From Apostichopus parvimensis (lineage: Eukaryota; Echinodermata; Holothuroidea; Aspidochirotida; Stichopodidae): a stretch of DNA of 20,704 nt. Location of the stretch: positions 10,152-30,855 of the forward strand of contig KN882345.1 of assembly GCA_000934455.1 (NCBI GenBank), given 5' to 3'. The notes under the pieces are model-generated. The model saw only the letters and a list, made by a program, of their open reading frames with translations, was not told the origin of the DNA and did no database searches. A program made the translations under genes and the position numbers. The stretch's first letter is position 1. Each line of letters opens with the position of its first letter. Below are positions 1 to 11,800 of this stretch, piece by piece.

Positions 1-730
1 CGAGCATGCCCAGTTCATACGTTAGGATCCCAGGATCCATCTGTCTACAGGACGAAAAAGAAGAAAACTTTTACAAACAAATTGCATTGGTATTAGGCCT
101 AGTCATTTACATTTTTGAGGGGAGGGGGGGGGGGCTCCTAATTGTTATACGTCTGGATTCCTTAAAGTGGAAATTAAAATAAAAAAGAATAATATGTCAG
201 CACCGTTTTTTTTTCTACTTAGCATGAATCCTAAAAAACCTATGATAAGCATTACGTTAAGTTTGGAATACATAAATGTGACATTTCTACTGGATGATTA
301 AATAAACTTGTTTGATTAATGACTTTCAGTCCCTGTGTTTATGTTTCAATGTACCTTTTGTTATCGAGTGCTTGATTGGGTTGTTATACATATATGATTG
401 ATAACTATCACTTCACCCTACTCATTGGATGATGAGAAGTTTGTGTGTTCATTTTCTTTATTCAAACCAATATTTTAATGTTATATTTTTTCTCTACATG
501 ACTTCAATCTCTCACTGTGAGGTAGGTAATATTAGTAAAAATAATACTTCATCACTTTACAATGGTGACTGTTACTACACTGTATGCTATAATCAATTGA
601 AGGCGTGTGACCTACTTTACTGAGTTGAAATTTAATCCAACCAGAATGCACACATTCTTTGTGGTATCGATGATGTAACATGAGCAGTTTCCTTTATGAA
701 TCTGATGTAACGTAATAGTGCGGGTGTACA
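1..730. other. No gene seen
   Basis: AT-rich DNA with a poly-G tract at 118-134. A 64-codon plus-strand ORF at 429-623 has no recognisable motif, and no exon of the module types was found. Confidence 0.6.
118..134 (+). repeat. Poly-G tract
   Basis: Two G runs are broken by a single A; the second is 11 bases (124-134). Confidence 0.9.
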
Positions 731-1535
731 TGTTTACAAGGGTTTCACGCTTTGACCTCTGATGACCCCACATGACCTTTGAACTCCACAAAAATAGGCG
801 TCTTTAACTCAATGTGGTACTACGACACGAATAAATGTCTGCCCAAGCTTTCAGTATTGAGATATCGCGTTTACAAGGTTTTCACAATTTGACCCCTGGT
901 AACCCAAATTACATTTGACCTCCACCAAAAACGATAGAATTCTAGTACTCAATGTGGTACTTCTACACATTAAATGTGAGGTCCTCCCAAGCTTTCCTGC
1001 TTGATATGTCGTATTTACAAGGTTTTCACAATTTGATCCTAAGTGACCCCAAATGACCTTTGACCTCCCAAAAACAATATGATTCTTGTATTTAATGTTG
1101 TACTTCTACACACTCATTATGAAGTTAGTTCGACTTTCCCTTCTTGAGATATCGTGTTTATAAGATTTTCACAATTTGGCCCCTGGTGACCCTAAATGAC
1201 CTTTGATCTCCACAAAAAAAGCATCTTTGTACTTAATTTCGTATTTCTACATACAAAGTATGAAGTTAGTTCGACCTTCCTTTCTTGAGATATCGTGTTT
1301 ACAAGGTTTACACAAGTTGACCCTTGGTGACCCCAACTGTCCTTTGTCCTCCACCGAAAGCAATAAGCTTCTTGTTATTAATGTGTTCCTTTTACACACT
1401 AAATATGAAATTGGTCTGACGTTCTCTTCTTGAGATATCGTGTTTACAAGCTGGGTGTCACAAACGCACACACACACATACGCCATCATGAAAGCATTGG
1501 TAACGATTATCATCGAAACCAAAAATGAAATGATT
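731..1535 (+). repeat. Tandem repeat element, about 140-bp unit with TGACCT motifs, copy 1
   Basis: Six degenerate units are marked by GATATCGTGTTTACAAGG. TTTAC (or TTTAT) anchors lie near 733, 870, 1014, 1157, 1298 and 1443, spaced 137-145 bp. Each unit holds TTTTCACAATTTGACCCCTGG, then TGACCCCAAATGACC, TTTGACCTCCACAAAA and a TCTTGTACTCAATGTGGTAC-like part. After the last unit there is a CA-rich stretch (1465-1480) and the tail TAACGATTATCATCGAAACC. The same units and tail recur at 9180-9705, so this is a dispersed element with internal tandem repeats. ORFs across it are incidental. Confidence 0.85.
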
Positions 1536-1675
1536 ACTTAAATCAGTTTACTACAAACAATGGGATATTCTTTGGAAGTTCTAACTGGATATAATGTATT
1601 ATTATATTTGTGAACTACTTTTCAATGTTCCAGATACTGGGTTCTAACTATTACAGTATATAAACTATTACATCA

Positions 1676-1900
1676 GTTTTGGGTTTCTTGGGCGTCGAGG
1701 GCCGTAACGGCCCCCGTTTTAGCACTAGCAGTTTATACTACTTCCTCGGCCAACAGCAAATTTACCGCGGTGGGCCCCGGGTTGTTAACTCCCTGAGCCC
1801 TCCTTCCCGCTTCGAACTTGACCTCCCTAGTTACTCGTTGCTGTTTGTATTGTATGTAATATCGTGCCGAAATTTACACCTCGGTTTAAACAATGTTCTT
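1676..1900 (+). other. GC-rich patch of unknown origin, possibly transposon-derived
   Basis: This stretch is much more GC-rich than its surroundings. It has a perfect 6-bp stem with a TAA loop (GGGCCGTAACGGCCC, 1699-1713) and CGCGGTGGGCCCCGGG nearby. The plus strand is open from 1679 to 1993, reading GGPRVVNSLSPPSRFELDLP then SYSLLFVLYVISCRN. I do not recognise the family. An inserted element fragment is more likely than a host exon, because no splice-site partners or paralogous copies are visible. Confidence 0.4.
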
Positions 1901-1904
1901 ATTA

Positions 1905-2450
1905 GTATAATTATTACATCGAATATATCCATTGATTGCATGTTTATTAACACTTGTTCACTATATCAATTGTATCCACTTATTTCATGTTAAGTAACGT
2001 TTGTTTTACTGTGTAACTTTAATCCACTCATTGCATATCTTGATTAGATCACTCAATCCACGCCTTGTATATGAAATTATGTTCGTTGACGACATCAATT
2101 TAATCACTTCATTGTATACTTTGACTATGTTATTTTAATCCACCTATGTATGTTAGTAATATTTCTTCATTCTTTCCATTGAATCCATTCAGTGCAAGTT
2201 TAGTAATATTTGTTGACTAAAAAGTTTAAACATACTCGGTATGTTAGGTAAGATTTCTTTATCATATCACTTTATTGAACCCATTAACCGTTTAGTTATT
2301 TCAGGGGAACTACATCACTTTAATCCATTAATTGCATATATTGGAATATGTGTGTACCATATACCTTTAATTCTCTATTGCATGTTCAGTAATGCATGTT
2401 CACTACATTATTTTGATATAATCATGGGATGCTTGGTATTTGTTTACTAA
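1905..2450 (+). repeat. Degenerate minisatellite, unit roughly 50-60 bp
   Basis: A recurring pattern close to TTTAATCCACTCATTGCATG then TTTAGTAATATTTGTTCACTA repeats across the region with many changes. AATCCA-like anchors occur near 2020, 2062, 2139, 2179 and 2322. One similar unit (ATTCAGTGTTAAGTAATATTTG) appears near 13910, in the corresponding place of the other duplicated block. ORFs here are not genes. Confidence 0.6.
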
Positions 2451-2762
2451 CTAATTTTCATCAAACGGGGAAAATGGATAAAAGAAAATGACCACTACCG
2501 AAGATACAACGGTCAACGACCTCCCCCTTACCACACCACTGCCTCGCTTCTCTTTGTTTTTAAACTCACACAAAGTGTGTAGGTTGCACTTCATTACAGG
2601 TCCACTGTATGTTACTTCATCATTTTATTATATGTGATGCCATGCATACACACCTCCCTTAAGTACCACCCTAGTGGGGTGTTCTTGGTAGCAGTTACAA
2701 AATCAACATATAAATACATACGCAATAATAATATATCTACTACAGAAGTAATTGTTACTTAC
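2451..2762. other. Sequence downstream of exon E3, no gene seen
   Basis: Part of this stretch (from about 2570) aligns with 13900-14120, the intron after E1, so it is probably also intronic. No terminal exon or clear polyadenylation site was identified. Confidence 0.5.
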
Positions 2763-2833
2763 CCCCCAACGACCAGTGCGGAAATTAAGATAAAGATGTT
2801 CACCCCGCCTTTGACTATCATGAGTCCAGAAGA
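2763..2833 (-). CDS. Exon E3, GxW-ending segment of module 3
   Basis: The exon is 71 nt, phase 1 in and phase 0 out. The acceptor is TTTCTTATAG and the donor GGG|GTAAGT. Joined to D3 it reads VFWTHDSQRRGEH then LYLNFRTGRWG. It is the last module exon seen towards low coordinates. No exon of type A, B or C was recognised at 1-2762, so the terminal exon is either unrelated in sequence or outside the window. Confidence 0.6.
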
Positions 2834-5800
2834 CTATAAGAAACGCATAAATTTATAAAATGATCAATGATGCATTAATTTAAATCTCTGGACCAATGTG
2901 GATCTTTCGTCACGCAATTTAATAATTCCAGCTGAAGCAAAAATGAAAATATATTTACGGTCATCATAAACAAAATGAAATTTGCAAATTAAAGATTCCC
3001 GATTGCAGCAGATTAATGTTTAAAAGGAAAACGAATTTACTCAACCCGTTGCAACGTGCTCTATTCCTTATACTATACAACCTCAACAACCAAAATATAT
3101 TAACAAACAAAACATGACTGAAGAATACCTGTCCATGTAGGCATACAATGTAATAGCAATGACGCCGAGTGATAAGGCAGTTTGATTCACCCTAAAATAA
3201 CCATTCCATACACAATTAGTTTTAATTGTAAACAGCATTAGACATGGGAATTCATTAATCGATTGATCAATTAGAACTGTACCTTTTACTCCCCGAGATC
3301 CCAGTGTGGTTAGAAATGGTGCTACGGGATACCATAAGGGCAGCAAACAGTCATACATGCTATAATCAGAGAAAGAAATAGATTCAGCAATTTGCCACTA
3401 CATCCCACTTTAATTGATATTATTTTGGATACAGTGTAAATATTAACTCGTACAACGCAATTTATCAATAGTTGTTCCTTCATCAGTTACAACCTCACAT
3501 ATCAATACAGTTTTTAGGAAAGATAAGGAACACACCGGCTACGAAAAAGTTTGAAAGCAAATAAACTCCAATGATTTCGTGTTACTCGTTATAGAAAAAA
3601 AAACGTATCAGTTTTTCATCTCTTAAATCGTTTGTCGTTTGCCGACCTAATTATTTGCGAGTTAAGTTAATCTCCCAACACAAACAGACCCGATATAAAA
3701 TTATGATACAACATATAAATATGCTCCGACCACAGTGATTGAAAATCTAACGGATACTAAACATCAACTGAGTGACTCAGAAATTAATGTTGGTTGTTAA
3801 AACATTACGTATACCTAGACAAAGTTTCTAATCTTTCTTTTTGCAAAAATGGTGTGTTTAAATAATTGAACATGTCATCTCTTCATCACAAAACCCAGTG
3901 ACGTGCGCAGAATTTCAAAGGTGGGGATGTGACACAGTGGGAATTTGAATATTCCTCGGACTGGCTTAGGTAATAACATAACTCTTTATGACAGGGCCAT
4001 GTGTGAAGTATTAGATAGAGGAGGGTCCGGTCGCAGGGTTATTGAAGCCATATACTATATATGGTGGTCTAGGGGTGCCCAAAAACCACTTGACCCCCAG
4101 AAAAAAAAGCCAAATGATGCATTCTTAGGCATGTTTTGACTGGAATTTATGTTTTCATAAATTACCACTAAAAGAATGCTGTGCCAGTAAATGACAATGA
4201 GTTCAACATTTCCCCGACTGACTAGGGTAAGAACCTGGACCTTCATAGGAGGACCAGAAGCGATTGAAGTATTTAATAATGAGGGTTTTTTTCCCCGGGG
4301 TCATTCCAGCCGCCTTGAAAGTAGGGGATCGGAGGTCCTACCCGCAGCTGCAGTCGTTAAGTCACGTGACGTATTACATCGCGATTGATAGGTCACGTAT
4401 AAACTATAAAGAATACACTGAGCTTGATATACAATGTACATCATTATATTAACATATATTATAATGAAAGGAAAGTTAACATTCACTGGTCTGTACACAG
4501 ATATCATATGTTAGATGTACACAATGTGTGTAGATACAGCGTGAGCAATGTACGATGTTATAGTAGCCAATTAATCCTACAATATCCTACTTTATTTTGG
4601 GTTTTTAACGTTTCAATCAGATAAACTACTTTTGTTTAAGTTAAGCTAGGTCTTACACCTTTTTTGAAGAATTTATTGTTAAAATTAATGTTTTCGGTCT
4701 CAATTTGTCTCGTTTCTACTCTCAAATTAATCATATTCCTCACCTGATAACTGTTCGTTCGTTGGTATTTAATTTCTTCATTCAATTCTTTCTTCATTTA
4801 TTTTATTTGCCTTATACGTGTATCTTAACCTATCAATAAACCTTCAGTAATTATTAAATATTACTATATTAATAAGTCTTTTTTGGTTTACATCATTTAA
4901 CATGAATTAGTTATTTTATTAATTTATAATATTATTTACATATTTATTCATTATACTTACTGCAGTTCACTGAATCTCGGAGAATGTTGTACATAGTTTA
5001 ATATTCCATAAACTGCATGTCTATTCCTTTTTCTTTTTTCCTCTGTCTGTATGTTCATCTCCTCTATTGATGTTAGGATTGGTAGAGAGAGACCAGAGGA
5101 GAGTATAATTTCCCCATCTTCATCAATCTTACTTAAGGACCGGCGTAGAGATACAGAGTGTATGGGAATCTGAAGAAAGGATATTTTTTTTAAATTAATA
5201 AAATACTATTATGTTTACTTTAATCATATTTTGTTATTAATTGTGTTATTTAATAAATCGTGGTTTGTATTTTGTTTAATAGAAATAATTGTATTTTTTA
5301 AATTTGTTTAAGTTAGCTTTATCTTTTTTATTGAAAGATGTTTTGGGGTGGAGGTGGAGAAGGGATTATGCACAAGAACTGATATATAAGAAATGAGTTA
5401 GATGATATGCAATAAGTAAATTAAGAAGATCAGGTTGAGGTGGGGTTGGATTTACAGTAAAATGTTAAGTATTAAACATGTTATATTCAGGCATTGATTT
5501 GTAATTGAGGTATTCTACGAATTAGGTATGTTTATTAATCACTTCATCTATTTTGGTTTTTATTTAAATGTTAAACAAAAGCAAATCTTGGACGAATCCG
5601 TATGTCAGGAAGCAATTCATTTAACCTGTATGTTTAACAACGTTATTTTATACTTCACTTTCTGAGATTTTAAAGTTATAATTAATGATGGTTAGCTGGA
5701 AAAAAAACTTATATTTACTCACGTCATGATTGGATGCTTTTACCAGGAGCTCTATGACTGAACTCTGTACTGACTCACAGGTTTTGTCGATGATCAAACC

Positions 5801-8800
5801 ATTTGAACATATCTCTGTAATAGTCTGGATGTCATCGATCTATTGAAAGTAATATATGGTAATGATTTAATAGAATGAAATTAATGTAAATTTAGGCATT
5901 AAAGATAAAAGGAAAGTTGGTGTTAATACATTGGTAAATACAGCAAGTATTTGAAACAAATTTAATATTACTTAAAGCTTACTGTTTGGAAATGTTTTAC
6001 TTTCTTCACAGTGAAGCTCTAACACGAGGTTTAATGGGTATATCAAATATGATGAAATGAATGAATGTAGCTAGAAACGTACGATTGAGTGATGTCATCA
6101 TCTTAATCATGTGGACAATCATTACTGTACAAACGTTTCCCACGGAAAAAAAAAGAACTTTTACATTAAAAAAGGCATTTTAGAGAATATATCTAATTCA
6201 ATACAATAAGTGATTCTTCTAATGTAATCACTTTAAAAAAGATATAAACAAAGGAAGATTTTTAAAACACGTGGCATGATGACTTTACATGACTACAATT
6301 GTGATCCATTTCCTGGAGTGATGGAATTAATAAGCTCCAAATAAATGTATCTGTCTAGTTAACAGTAAGATATTGAGAACTACCAATGTGTAATATTGTT
6401 TTCTTTTCTCTAAGAATCGTATCGTCTGTCACCGGAATATTTCAGACCAGGAGCCAAGATATGTGTTTATACGTTCTCAAGGATGCTGGCTTTTTTATGA
6501 TTGTTTTGAAAATTGATGAATCCCTCTACCCTTCACAATTCTGTCTGTTACTACTAATAACACTAAACTCAAAGGGGAATGTAAAAGTAACTAACATTAA
6601 TAATGATGATAATTTACTTAAAAATACCAAATATTACAAACCTTTATCCATTTACCAGATGCTAGATTAAGCAATCTGGCTTCACCTGATGATATGACTG
6701 TAAAAATAGATGAAATAATCAAAATCAATAAATTATCATTCAAATAAATAACATATTTTAAACAATATATAAAATTAAATATCAATATATATATCATACA
6801 TTTATAATGATAACAGTCACAGGTTATGTACCTGTAATAGAGGGATGAAATATCAGTTAGTTGAACCATTAACCTGTTCTCTCTATTAATTTATAAGTGA
6901 TAAAAGTACTAGAAATTAACAGTACTGGCAATCCAACCAATAAATGTATTCTTTTTGTTACCGAATACTTCCGGCTGACTTCTCCTTATTTACAGGCTAA
7001 AAATAATATGTTAAGTAAAAACACAACATTTATTATACTTCATTATAATATGTATGGGGACTTGATAGAAAGCTGGTTTTAGTAAGCTCAATAATCTGTT
7101 AGGAAGCCCCTAACCCCCCTATTCCACCTAACCCACCGACATGATTAGTATGTTTGTTGTATGCAAACGCTACCTCTAGAGTCTAGATCACTATACCAGG
7201 TTCATTCTTGCTAACAAATATCCCATTGTTGCAAGTTCTCTCGCCCACACTCCCTTCCCTCTCTCGTCAGAAATATGTGAAACATTGCAACAAAAGCAAT
7301 GTATTTGATCAATAATTCTTTTAATTATCATGTTATACCGTACCTTTAATATTCCTTGATCTTGATTCTTCTGGAATGATATTTGACATGATCGATGATG
7401 GCAGTTTATAGCCACTTAACCTTTAAAGGTAAAGAAAGCTGGGAAAGTAATTATTTAATATTGATAAACCCAACGAATATCTGATTTCATCAAGGTAATA
7501 AATAACATGGATGTCAACAAATTTGCCTTTTACTTTGTTTCAGCAGGGCAAATGTAGCTGTTGACAAGTTAGAGGTATCGTCGTCCAATAGTTATGATGG
7601 CCAAATAAACTTTTTTCCACTCCTCTCTTTCGCCCACTCGTTCAAATTTGATGGTTTGTTATCTATAACTATTTACATATATTTATTAAAGTTTCATAAC
7701 TTTTGGAAGTAATTTGAATTTTATAACAGATAAGTATATTTGAAAATAAACAATATGATTTTTCTCTGCAATGCACCTGAAATTCTTGTTATCTTTTGTC
7801 TATTTCTTAGTCATAATTTATTTGTATTTCTTTCTTTCAGTTTTAGTTCTTTTATAGGTTCGAAGGTTATTTGTTATTCTAATTATACTTAAAAGCACCT
7901 CCCAAATTCACCATGTGGCATCGTAACGGTATAAAGCGTTAACATATTTCCCAGCTTATAATACATTGAGGTTTTAATCATTTATCTCGTCTTTTAGCTG
8001 TAGACTGCTTCGCGAAATAAAAATCGATACAACACTAACCAAAGCAATATTTTACCCACTTATAATCTAAAGTTGAAAGAGCATTTATCTTCCACTTGCA
8101 ACTTGTGTTGAGTGAAAACTTTGTTAAGAAAACTTGTCTCAAACTCGTAAAATTGTTGTACATTTTGAAAATTATGACTGATTACATGTAGGAATTGCCT
8201 TAAGAAATATCTTACGAGATGTTTGGCCGCCTATAGTGTATTGGTATTCTTAAACGAAACATTTATTTCCTTCACGTTTTTGTGTTAACAATCCCAATTT
8301 TACACTACCGTTGTTGGTGTATGGAAAATTGAAACCTAAGCAACTCGGTACTTCCCTGCTTTGGTGTAGAAAATGTTCCACCAAAACGACAGACAGTCGT
8401 GTATTATGGATTGTTGTTCTCCAGATCAACTATCAATTTTAATATAGTGAAATTTGAAATAAAATGATTGCCGACTTCTTAAAGTTTGTTTATAATTTAA
8501 TGCCCTTATACCAAGTGGGGCTGAAATGTTTACTGGTAGTAGCCTATACCTGGGACGCTAGTACTATACTATATAGTAGGGGTTGGCTGCACATAACCAA
8601 GTCGTGGTGATATCGATGTTTAATAAACTTTTTTAATTGGTTGATACATTAATATATGAACACAACATATTTAGAATACCTTTAAAACACATGACGTACT
8701 TCGAAAACTTAAACCGTTCCCTCTATAATAAATTGATATTTTAGATTTTAAATGATGTTTTCTCTGTGTGTTATGTCTGCTCCGCGAATTTTGTGAACAA

Positions 8801-11800
8801 TATCCGCACATGAAACTTCCTGTACATAAGCCACGTTCAGATAGCGAAATATTTCACGCAGATTCGCATTGAGATCGGTCATGGATAAAAATCTTACTAG
8901 ATGACAGTTAAGTTTCGTGAACGGCGCCTGGTCATTCTCCAACGTTACTGCATCTAAACCTGAAGTTCATTCCAATAGCAACGTCGTACAAACAGCCTTT
9001 GTAACCTTTTTAATGCAACGACGAATACAGTCAGTGTCACGGTTAAGCCAATGGCAAAATGTTTGACTTCTGAATTCGGATTATACGGATGCCATAAGCT
9101 AATTCCAATCGCCAACAACCTCTATTATTGTTATCAGGCGTAACGCACTTGTTATTTAATAGGATGGTTGGTTGGAGATATGGTAGATTACGTGGTTTGC
9201 ACACTTTGACCTCTGTTTACTCATAATGACCTTTGACTTCCACAAACCAAAATAAGATTTTTGTACTTAAGTGTCCCAACTGCATACTAAATACGAGACT
9301 GGTCCAAGCTTCCCTTCTTGAGATATCGTGTTTACAAGGTTTCACAATTTAACCCCTAGTGACCCCAAATGACATTTGACCTCCGCCGAAAAAAAACGAC
9401 TTCTTCTACACATTGTTGTTCTCCTTCACACAAACTATGAGATTGGTCCAAGCTTTTCTTGTGACATCGTTTTTACAAGGTTTTCATAATTTGACCTTGG
9501 TAACCCCAAATGACACGTGACCTCCTCTTAATACAATAGCCTTATTTAACTCAATGTGTTAAAATCTTAATAAGCTTCCCTTCTTGAGATATCGTGTTTA
9601 CAAGCACAACACACGAACTCGCCCACACGCCCATACAGACGCGCAAATACACCCACATCCGCCTGATTAACTATTTAGGTTACGATTATCATCGCAACCA
9701 AAAATACTTCCAAATATTGCAATATTTTAAACCGCACATCTCAAGGCAAGAGTTGTAAATGTAACTAAAACAAAATATCAATGCAAATTACAATTACCTC
9801 ATCCCTCCTATATAGCTCTTACGCTCACCCTCTGATTGCCCCCCCCCCCCCATTAGCCCACATTTTACCATCCAAGACCTGTCGCGATGTTTTACCCTTA
9901 CCATAGTGCCTTGAATCTTGGTGACTCTATTCCATAGTTTATTAATCCGATCAATTCTTCCTCTGTCAATTCTGATTTGTTTCCTGCATTAACGGTGATC
10001 TTCTCTACTGATGATAGGCTTGATAAACTAAGACCGGACTCAAGTCTGATATCTTTACCGTCAAACCCACTGAAAGAACAGATTAGGTTTAGATCAGATA
10101 TTGGAATCTGAAGAATAGAAAAGAAAGATCACAGTTAACTTAACTTACTGTTCATGAATAACGGAGAAATACGTAGCTAGCATAACAATCACTTCACCTA
10201 AATATTGAACCTAAATTAAAATAATTTACAAATCCGATTTAAAATAAAATACATAATTGTTTACTTCAATAGTCTATGAATTCATCCGACGACGTTTGAC
10301 TTATAATTATAAGATGTAGGGACCTCTGTGTTAGCTGTGCATTCTATGCATTCAGAAAGTCAGGGTATAGGCGTTCAATAATTATCTAAAGTTAAACAAT
10401 GAAAAAACTGAGGTCATTGTTTCCGAAATAGGTATACAATGATGTATTGGTATCAAATAATATTTCTTTAAAACTTGGTGACAAGGTCATAAACTCTGGT
10501 CCGGTCGTCCGCAATCTCGCTGTGTATATGGACACTCACCTTGTTATGGATCAGCAAGTTAACCACATATGTAAAGTCGACAATGTTTCATAATAGGTGT
10601 GAAGGCAACATTGGAAATATCTCGATAGGCTGCTATTGATAAACTTATTCATGCTGTAATCTCGAGCAGGCTTGATTATGTCAAGTCTCTTCTACTCGGT
10701 GTAGGTAAATCCCAATTATCTATATTGCGAAGGATCCAAACACAGCTGCTCGAATCGTCCATAAGGCGAACAGGTTCACCACCTATACTAACAGAACTAT
10801 ATTGGTTACCTATAAGACTCCCTATTGAATACAAAATCCTCATTCTGACTTTTCCTGCCAATAAAACTTGTACCCCAACCTACTATAAATTTCTCTTACA
10901 TCAGCAAGCTAAATGCAGACCAATACGTTCGCATTATTAATTTCAACTTAAGGTTCTAATGTTACGTAAATGATCTTTCGGTGACCAAAGCTTCTGAATG
11001 CTGCCCCACGTTTATGGAAAACCCTCCCGGTGGAACTCTGTTTAACCTGTTGAACCGGGTCTTTGGAGTGTTTTATTCAAGTCAAGCGCTGTCTTAAATT
11101 TGTTCTTTGCTCACAACTTTATTAGTGTATACACATTCAGCACCCGCAAAGTGCATTGAATAAATTATTTTGTAGTCTTCGCTATATAATATTTATCATC
11201 ATTATTATATTGAAAGTTAACGTTGAAAACAATGTAGAATATACACAACAACGTCATTTTCAAGAACTGATCGTACCGGCTTTAAGCAAAGCGAAATATT
11301 AACAAAACCAATGTACGTAGTCTATGCCTCAGACCTAGAAAATGATGTTAAATTTGCCAGTGTAAACATTTACACCGTTGATTAAACTATAATAATCGTC
11401 ACAAATCGAGTGGCAATACAACAGCAATTGGATTATGTTGAAAACAGGTGTTCCGCTTCATTGTTAGCATGAACAGAATTTTGGAGAATGGTTTACATTA
11501 TTCATTCCTTGCATTATCTCCCCCCCCCCCCTCTCCCCTTAATACGGAACGATCTATCTGAGTAACATTTGTTTAAGTCTATTTCTTTATCTTCTATTTT
11601 TTTATTCACTTAGCGTATTTTTACTAGGTCAGTGACATTAAGGTTCAAGAAAAAGCAGTTTGTTGTATGTAAAACACTACATTTTGCTTTTAGTTTTATC
11701 AGTAGGGTTATTTCAACTTGGTGTACAGGAATAACTGCTATTTGAACAATAATGCCCCTCCAAACTTACGTAAAATAATTTGCTAAGCAAACTAATGATT

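Larger units (their letters stand above)
2570..6135 (-). repeat. Segmental duplication block carrying module 3 (pairs with 13900-18690)
   Basis: Exons B3-E3 and long intron stretches align in order with 13900-18690. Examples are TATGTGATGCCATGC near 2631 with TTTGTGATGCCATGC near 13984, ACACACCGGCTACG near 3530 with ACACACCGGCTACG near 15473, CAGGTTGAGGTGGGGTTG near 5431 with the same near 18000, and the GAAGCTCTAACACGAGGTTT part near 6014 with 18557. The copies differ by independent insertions, with 3896-4280 only here and 15490-16010 and 16785-17215 only in the partner. Confidence 0.75.
7421..9901 (-). other. Intron C2-D2
   Basis: Contains the unassigned ORF at 8748-8959, the TGACCT repeat element at 9180-9705 and a poly-C tract near the donor. 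The stretch 7421-8740 shows nothing recognisable. Confidence 0.55.

Noticed and set aside
1247..1522. ORFs on both strands over the TGACCT tandem repeats
   Set aside because: They fall inside degenerate repeat units and have no motif or splice partner.
731..1535. CRISPR-like regular repeats
   Set aside because: The units are about 140 bp, degenerate and adjoin without unique spacers, in intron-bearing animal DNA.
3083..3358. 91-codon minus-strand ORF as a standalone gene
   Set aside because: Only its first part (3283-3358) is exon D3; the rest is intron after a GTACAG donor.
4191..4624. Several overlapping short ORFs on both strands
   Set aside because: No shared motif, paralogous exon or splice structure.
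6618..6869. 83-codon minus-strand ORF as a standalone gene
   Set aside because: Only ISSGEARLLNLASGKWIK (exon E2) is supported by paralogy and splice sites; the upstream part is AT-rich intron.
10676..10861. Minus-strand ORF opposite the LINE fragment
   Set aside because: It is the antisense shadow of the plus-strand reverse transcriptase remnant, whose LTELYWLPIRLP motif fixes the strand.
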